DNA of 64,000 nt from Halichoerus grypus (taxonomy: Eukaryota; Chordata; Mammalia; Carnivora; Phocidae), in the NCBI RefSeq assembly GCF_964656455.1, contig NC_135716.1, positions 104,626,389-104,690,388 of the forward strand. The letters are read 5' to 3'. This document shows positions 61,326 through 64,000 of this stretch, piece by piece. Within the stretch, counting starts at the first letter, position 1. Every line of letters begins with the position of its first letter. The notes beneath the pieces are model-generated. The model was given only the letters and a program-made list of their open reading frames with translations. It did no database searches and had not been told where the DNA came from. The translations under genes were made by a program, and so were the position numbers.

Positions 61326-62284
61326 TATTTTGCTCACTAATGTGCTCGGATTCAATTTAGCCTAGACCACAAATTTACTAAATATCAACAAGTTTCAAAA
61401 ATTTATTAAATTATCAGTAAGTTTCAAAAATCCATCCCCAAAAGACCTTTATTTTGAGGGAGTCATTTACTTTTTTTCTGCTACCTGAATTACAGTATCA
61501 TAGATACATCATTAAACTACATCAAATCGGCCAGGAGCCAGATTGGTAATATTTTGGAACTTATATTCTAGTTAACACCAAAATTTGCTGTCCCGATATA
61601 CAGGCTTCATGAGAGAAAAAACAGAGTTGCCAAAAAAGGAAACTTGCAATGATTTGAAATAAAAAGTTATTGATATATTTCTAAAGTTCCCAGTGTGATG
61701 CTGTGTTGTAAGTATAAACAAAATACCCATGAATTCAAAATGAACTATGTTTATTACACCTAATTACTGACCAGTCTTGGATGGTAAACAAGAATCCACT
61801 CAAAAGAATCAAAATGAAAAATATATAAAAATAAGCACCTACCAGCATGATTAAGACAGCCCTGTTTCTATCACAAGAGATTTCCTTGTCCTTGAGTTAC
61901 TGGAAGTAACACTCTTAGCTAATAACCCCTGTTTTTTCCTACTCAAACATGAATGTTGACACTTGTAGAATGTTAAGGTAAATCTAGAATTTTTAGTTAT
62001 GGTGGTTTTATCAGCTTTTTAGATTCACTTTGAATAAATTTCAGGAAGGCACAAAGAATTTGAAGCATCTAATTCCAGTTTCATACTAACCATCAGAAAC
62101 CAACTTTAGTTTCAAACTCATAACTGTATCGTTTCTAACTGCACAGCCAGCTTAGCCACGTGTACTTTTGGAAGCAACATGGTTAACAAACACACCTGTT
62201 TCACCAAACATCGGATAAGTAAACTGGTATACTCCAATAAAACAGGAAAAGTACATCAAATACAGACCATGTTGTTAAGTTGAT
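61326..62284. other. Unannotated intronic sequence
   Basis: Nothing recognised. Confidence 0.6.
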
Positions 62285-62334
62285 CTGTACTCTCCAACAC
62301 CTGTGGCTATTTAAATTTAAATTAATTAAAGTTA

Positions 62335-62424
62335 TACACCCTATTTCTATCGCAGCATTATTTACAATAGCTAAGACATGGGACCAACCCTAGTGTACAC
62401 ACATAGATGAATGAATAAAGATGT

Positions 62425-62463
<39 letters not shown>

Positions 62464-62973
62464 GGAATATTACTCAGCCATAAGAAAGGATGAGATCATG
62501 CCATTTGTGACAACATGGATGGACCTAGAGGGTATAATTCTAAGCGGAATAAGTCAGACAGAAAGACAAATACCATATGATTTTACTCATATGTGGAATC
62601 TAAAACAAGAAATGAATAAATAAACAAAAAGTAGAACCAGACCTATAAATACAGAGAGCAAACTGCTGGTTGTCAGAGGGGAGAGGGGTGAGGTTCAGAC
62701 AAAATGGGTAAAGAGGAGTGGGAGATACGGGCTTCCAGTTATGGAATGAATAAGTCATGGGGATATAAGATACAGGGAATCTAGTCAGGGACTGGTATTG
62801 TATGGTGTGGTATGGTGAATGGTATTGTAAAGGTGTTGTATGGTGACAGACAGTAGCAAATTTGTGGTGACTGTAGCATAATGTATAGAGAAGTTGAATC
62901 ACTATGTTGTACACCTAAAACTAAGTAACATTGTGTCAACTATAGTCAAATAAAAAAATTTTAATTAACTAAT
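62335..62973 (+). repeat. 5'-truncated L1 in a hAT MITE
   Basis: Starts with CACCCTATTTCTATCGCAGC, then ORF2-end coding remnant, 3' UTR (ACACCTAAAACTAAGTAACA) and A-rich end. Duplication ATTAAAGTTA at 62325-62334 and 62974-62983. It contains an (AC)n microsatellite. Confidence 0.92.
62427..62461. repeat. (AC)17 microsatellite
   Basis: An uninterrupted dinucleotide run inside the L1 copy. Likely length-polymorphic. Confidence 0.98.
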
Positions 62974-63125
62974 ATTAAAGTTAAATAAATTAAAATTCAG
63001 TACTCCCATCATATTAATTAGCCCATTTCAAGCATTCAAAAGCTTCATGTAGCTAATGGCTACTGATTTGGAAAATGAAAATACAGAACATTTCCATCAT
63101 TGCGGAAAATGTTCTGCACTCATAG

Positions 63126-63679
63126 AAAACACCATTCAAGATGAAAAGATGAGGACAAAAGTAACTATAAAACACTAGAGAAATTGCCAAGTAACCTGAG
63201 TGAGGTATGGATAAAGTGTTTGAAGAAATTGATGTCCTTCCCCTTCAGAGGCCTACATAGTTCCCCACAGTGAAATTAGGCTCTGGGAATTCCTATCCCC
63301 TTTTGTTCAAGGAGGTCATATTTCCAAAAAGATAATTTGAGACCTAGAGCAGGGGAGGAGAGAAAAATAGAAGAGGATCCTGTCCCCACTCTTTTCTACT
63401 GTCTCTCAAAGAAACAAGTTGCTGTAAGAGAATCAGACAGCTGTAAGAAGCTATACCTGCATCTTGGCCAGAGCAGCAGGTTAAGGGGAGATGAAAAGCA
63501 ATCTGAACCCAGTTTCCCACCTTACAAAATCTTAAAGCTCAATGGGCCAGCTTTCATATTTCACAAAAGGAGGGATGAGCCTCAAGTCATACTAAGAAAT
63601 GCAGTCAAAACCTTTGCACAGCCAAGAGCAATTTAGAACAGATCTTCAAAAATCAGAAATGTTGCAGGCAAATATAAAG
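63126..63679. other. Unannotated intronic sequence
   Basis: A 99-codon plus-strand open frame with no recognisable product; nothing else. Confidence 0.6.
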
Positions 63680-63691
63680 CCAACAAACTCT

Positions 63692-63865
63692 TTTTTTTTT
63701 AATATATTTTTTTAAGATTTTATTTATTTATCAGAGAGAGAGAGACAGAGGCAGGCAGAGGGAGAAGCACAGAGCAAGGAGCCTGATGGGGACTCGATCC
63801 CAGGACCCTGCGATCATGACCTGAGCCGAAGGCAGACGCTTAACCGACTGAGCCACCCAGGCGTC
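63692..63865 (-). repeat. Can-SINE, short variant (sense to CDC14A)
   Basis: Reverse-complement element with a shortened middle (GGCAGGCAGAGGGAGAAGCA). Perfect duplication CCAACAAACTCT at 63680-63691 and 63866-63877. The short form resembles dog-type copies. Confidence 0.93.
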
Positions 63866-64000
63866 CCAACAAACTCTATCCTAAGGCCATTTCATATATT
63901 CTTTCCTCACAATGTTAGCATTTCTAAGAATATATATGTATTTATAATAATATAGTTTTATGTTTTTATATTGTTTCTAACTGGTTAAATACATTCTGAA

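Larger units (their letters stand above)
62285..63125. repeat. hAT MITE split by an L1
   Basis: Left part 62285-62334 (CACCTGTGGCTATTTAAATT), right part 62984-63125 (GTAGCTAATGGCTACTGATT, ACATTTCCATCATTGCGGAA, TGTTCTGCACTC). Together they follow the layout of a Charlie-type MITE with TGGCTA ends. Confidence 0.7.

Noticed and set aside
62411..62623. 70-codon frame with a (TH)n stretch and EYYSAIRKDEIMPF
   Set aside because: The (AC)n run plus the end of L1 ORF2; an L1 remnant, not a host gene.

Overview
This is a stretch of mammalian nuclear DNA. It has no prokaryotic gene organisation, is AT-rich, has no CpG island, and is packed with carnivore-specific retroposons. I count 39 tRNA-Lys-derived Can-SINEs by eye, about one per 1.6 kb. 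Most have the head GGCGCCTGGGTGGCTCAGT, a pyrimidine-rich middle and an AATAAA-rich tail ending in ATCTTTAAAA. The dominant subfamily looks like that of arctoid carnivores (bear/panda, seal, or less likely a mustelid) rather than dog or cat. The order is confident; the family is inference from remembered consensus sequences.

The window lies inside one protein-coding gene read on the minus strand. Three short exons (59744-59819, 45840-45932, 17930-18009; 76, 93 and 80 nt) have good splice sites and join in frame into 83 codons. These match residues about 47-130 of the dual-specificity phosphatase CDC14A, in the N-terminal non-catalytic phosphatase-like domain. The paralogue CDC14B is excluded by several residues. 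Numbering the exons from human gives exons 3, 4 and 5. They are separated by introns of 13.9 kb and 27.8 kb. The upstream intron runs past base 64000 and the downstream intron past base 1. The first coding exons, the catalytic domain, the promoter and the 3' end are all outside the window. I recognised no other gene; the open frames longer than 60 codons look like chance frames or repeat translations.

The rest is intron, layered by age. The oldest layer is L2 LINE, MIR SINE and hAT-type DNA-transposon fragments. Above it lie L1M fragments and one MaLR-type solo LTR (split by a SINE), then younger 5'-truncated L1 copies with intact target-site duplications, then Can-SINEs. Several nestings can be read directly: a SINE in a SINE tail (2.2-2.6 kb), an L1 and a SINE in an older L1 (13-14 kb), two SINEs at one target with three copies of a 13-bp duplication (45.2-45.5 kb), a plus-strand SINE in a minus-strand SINE (48.1-48.5 kb), a 56-bp L1 tail in a MER5-like element (51.8 kb), and an L1 in a hAT MITE (62.3-63.1 kb). 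A 3'-truncated U2 snRNA pseudogene with a perfect 19-bp duplication lies at 33.8 kb.

I see no evidence of a new biological system. The points most worth following up are the hidden CDC14A exons, the triplicated target site, the U2 retrocopy, the strand bias of SINEs relative to the gene (28 antisense, 11 sense), and a repeat-poor, possibly conserved block at 53.1-54.3 kb.
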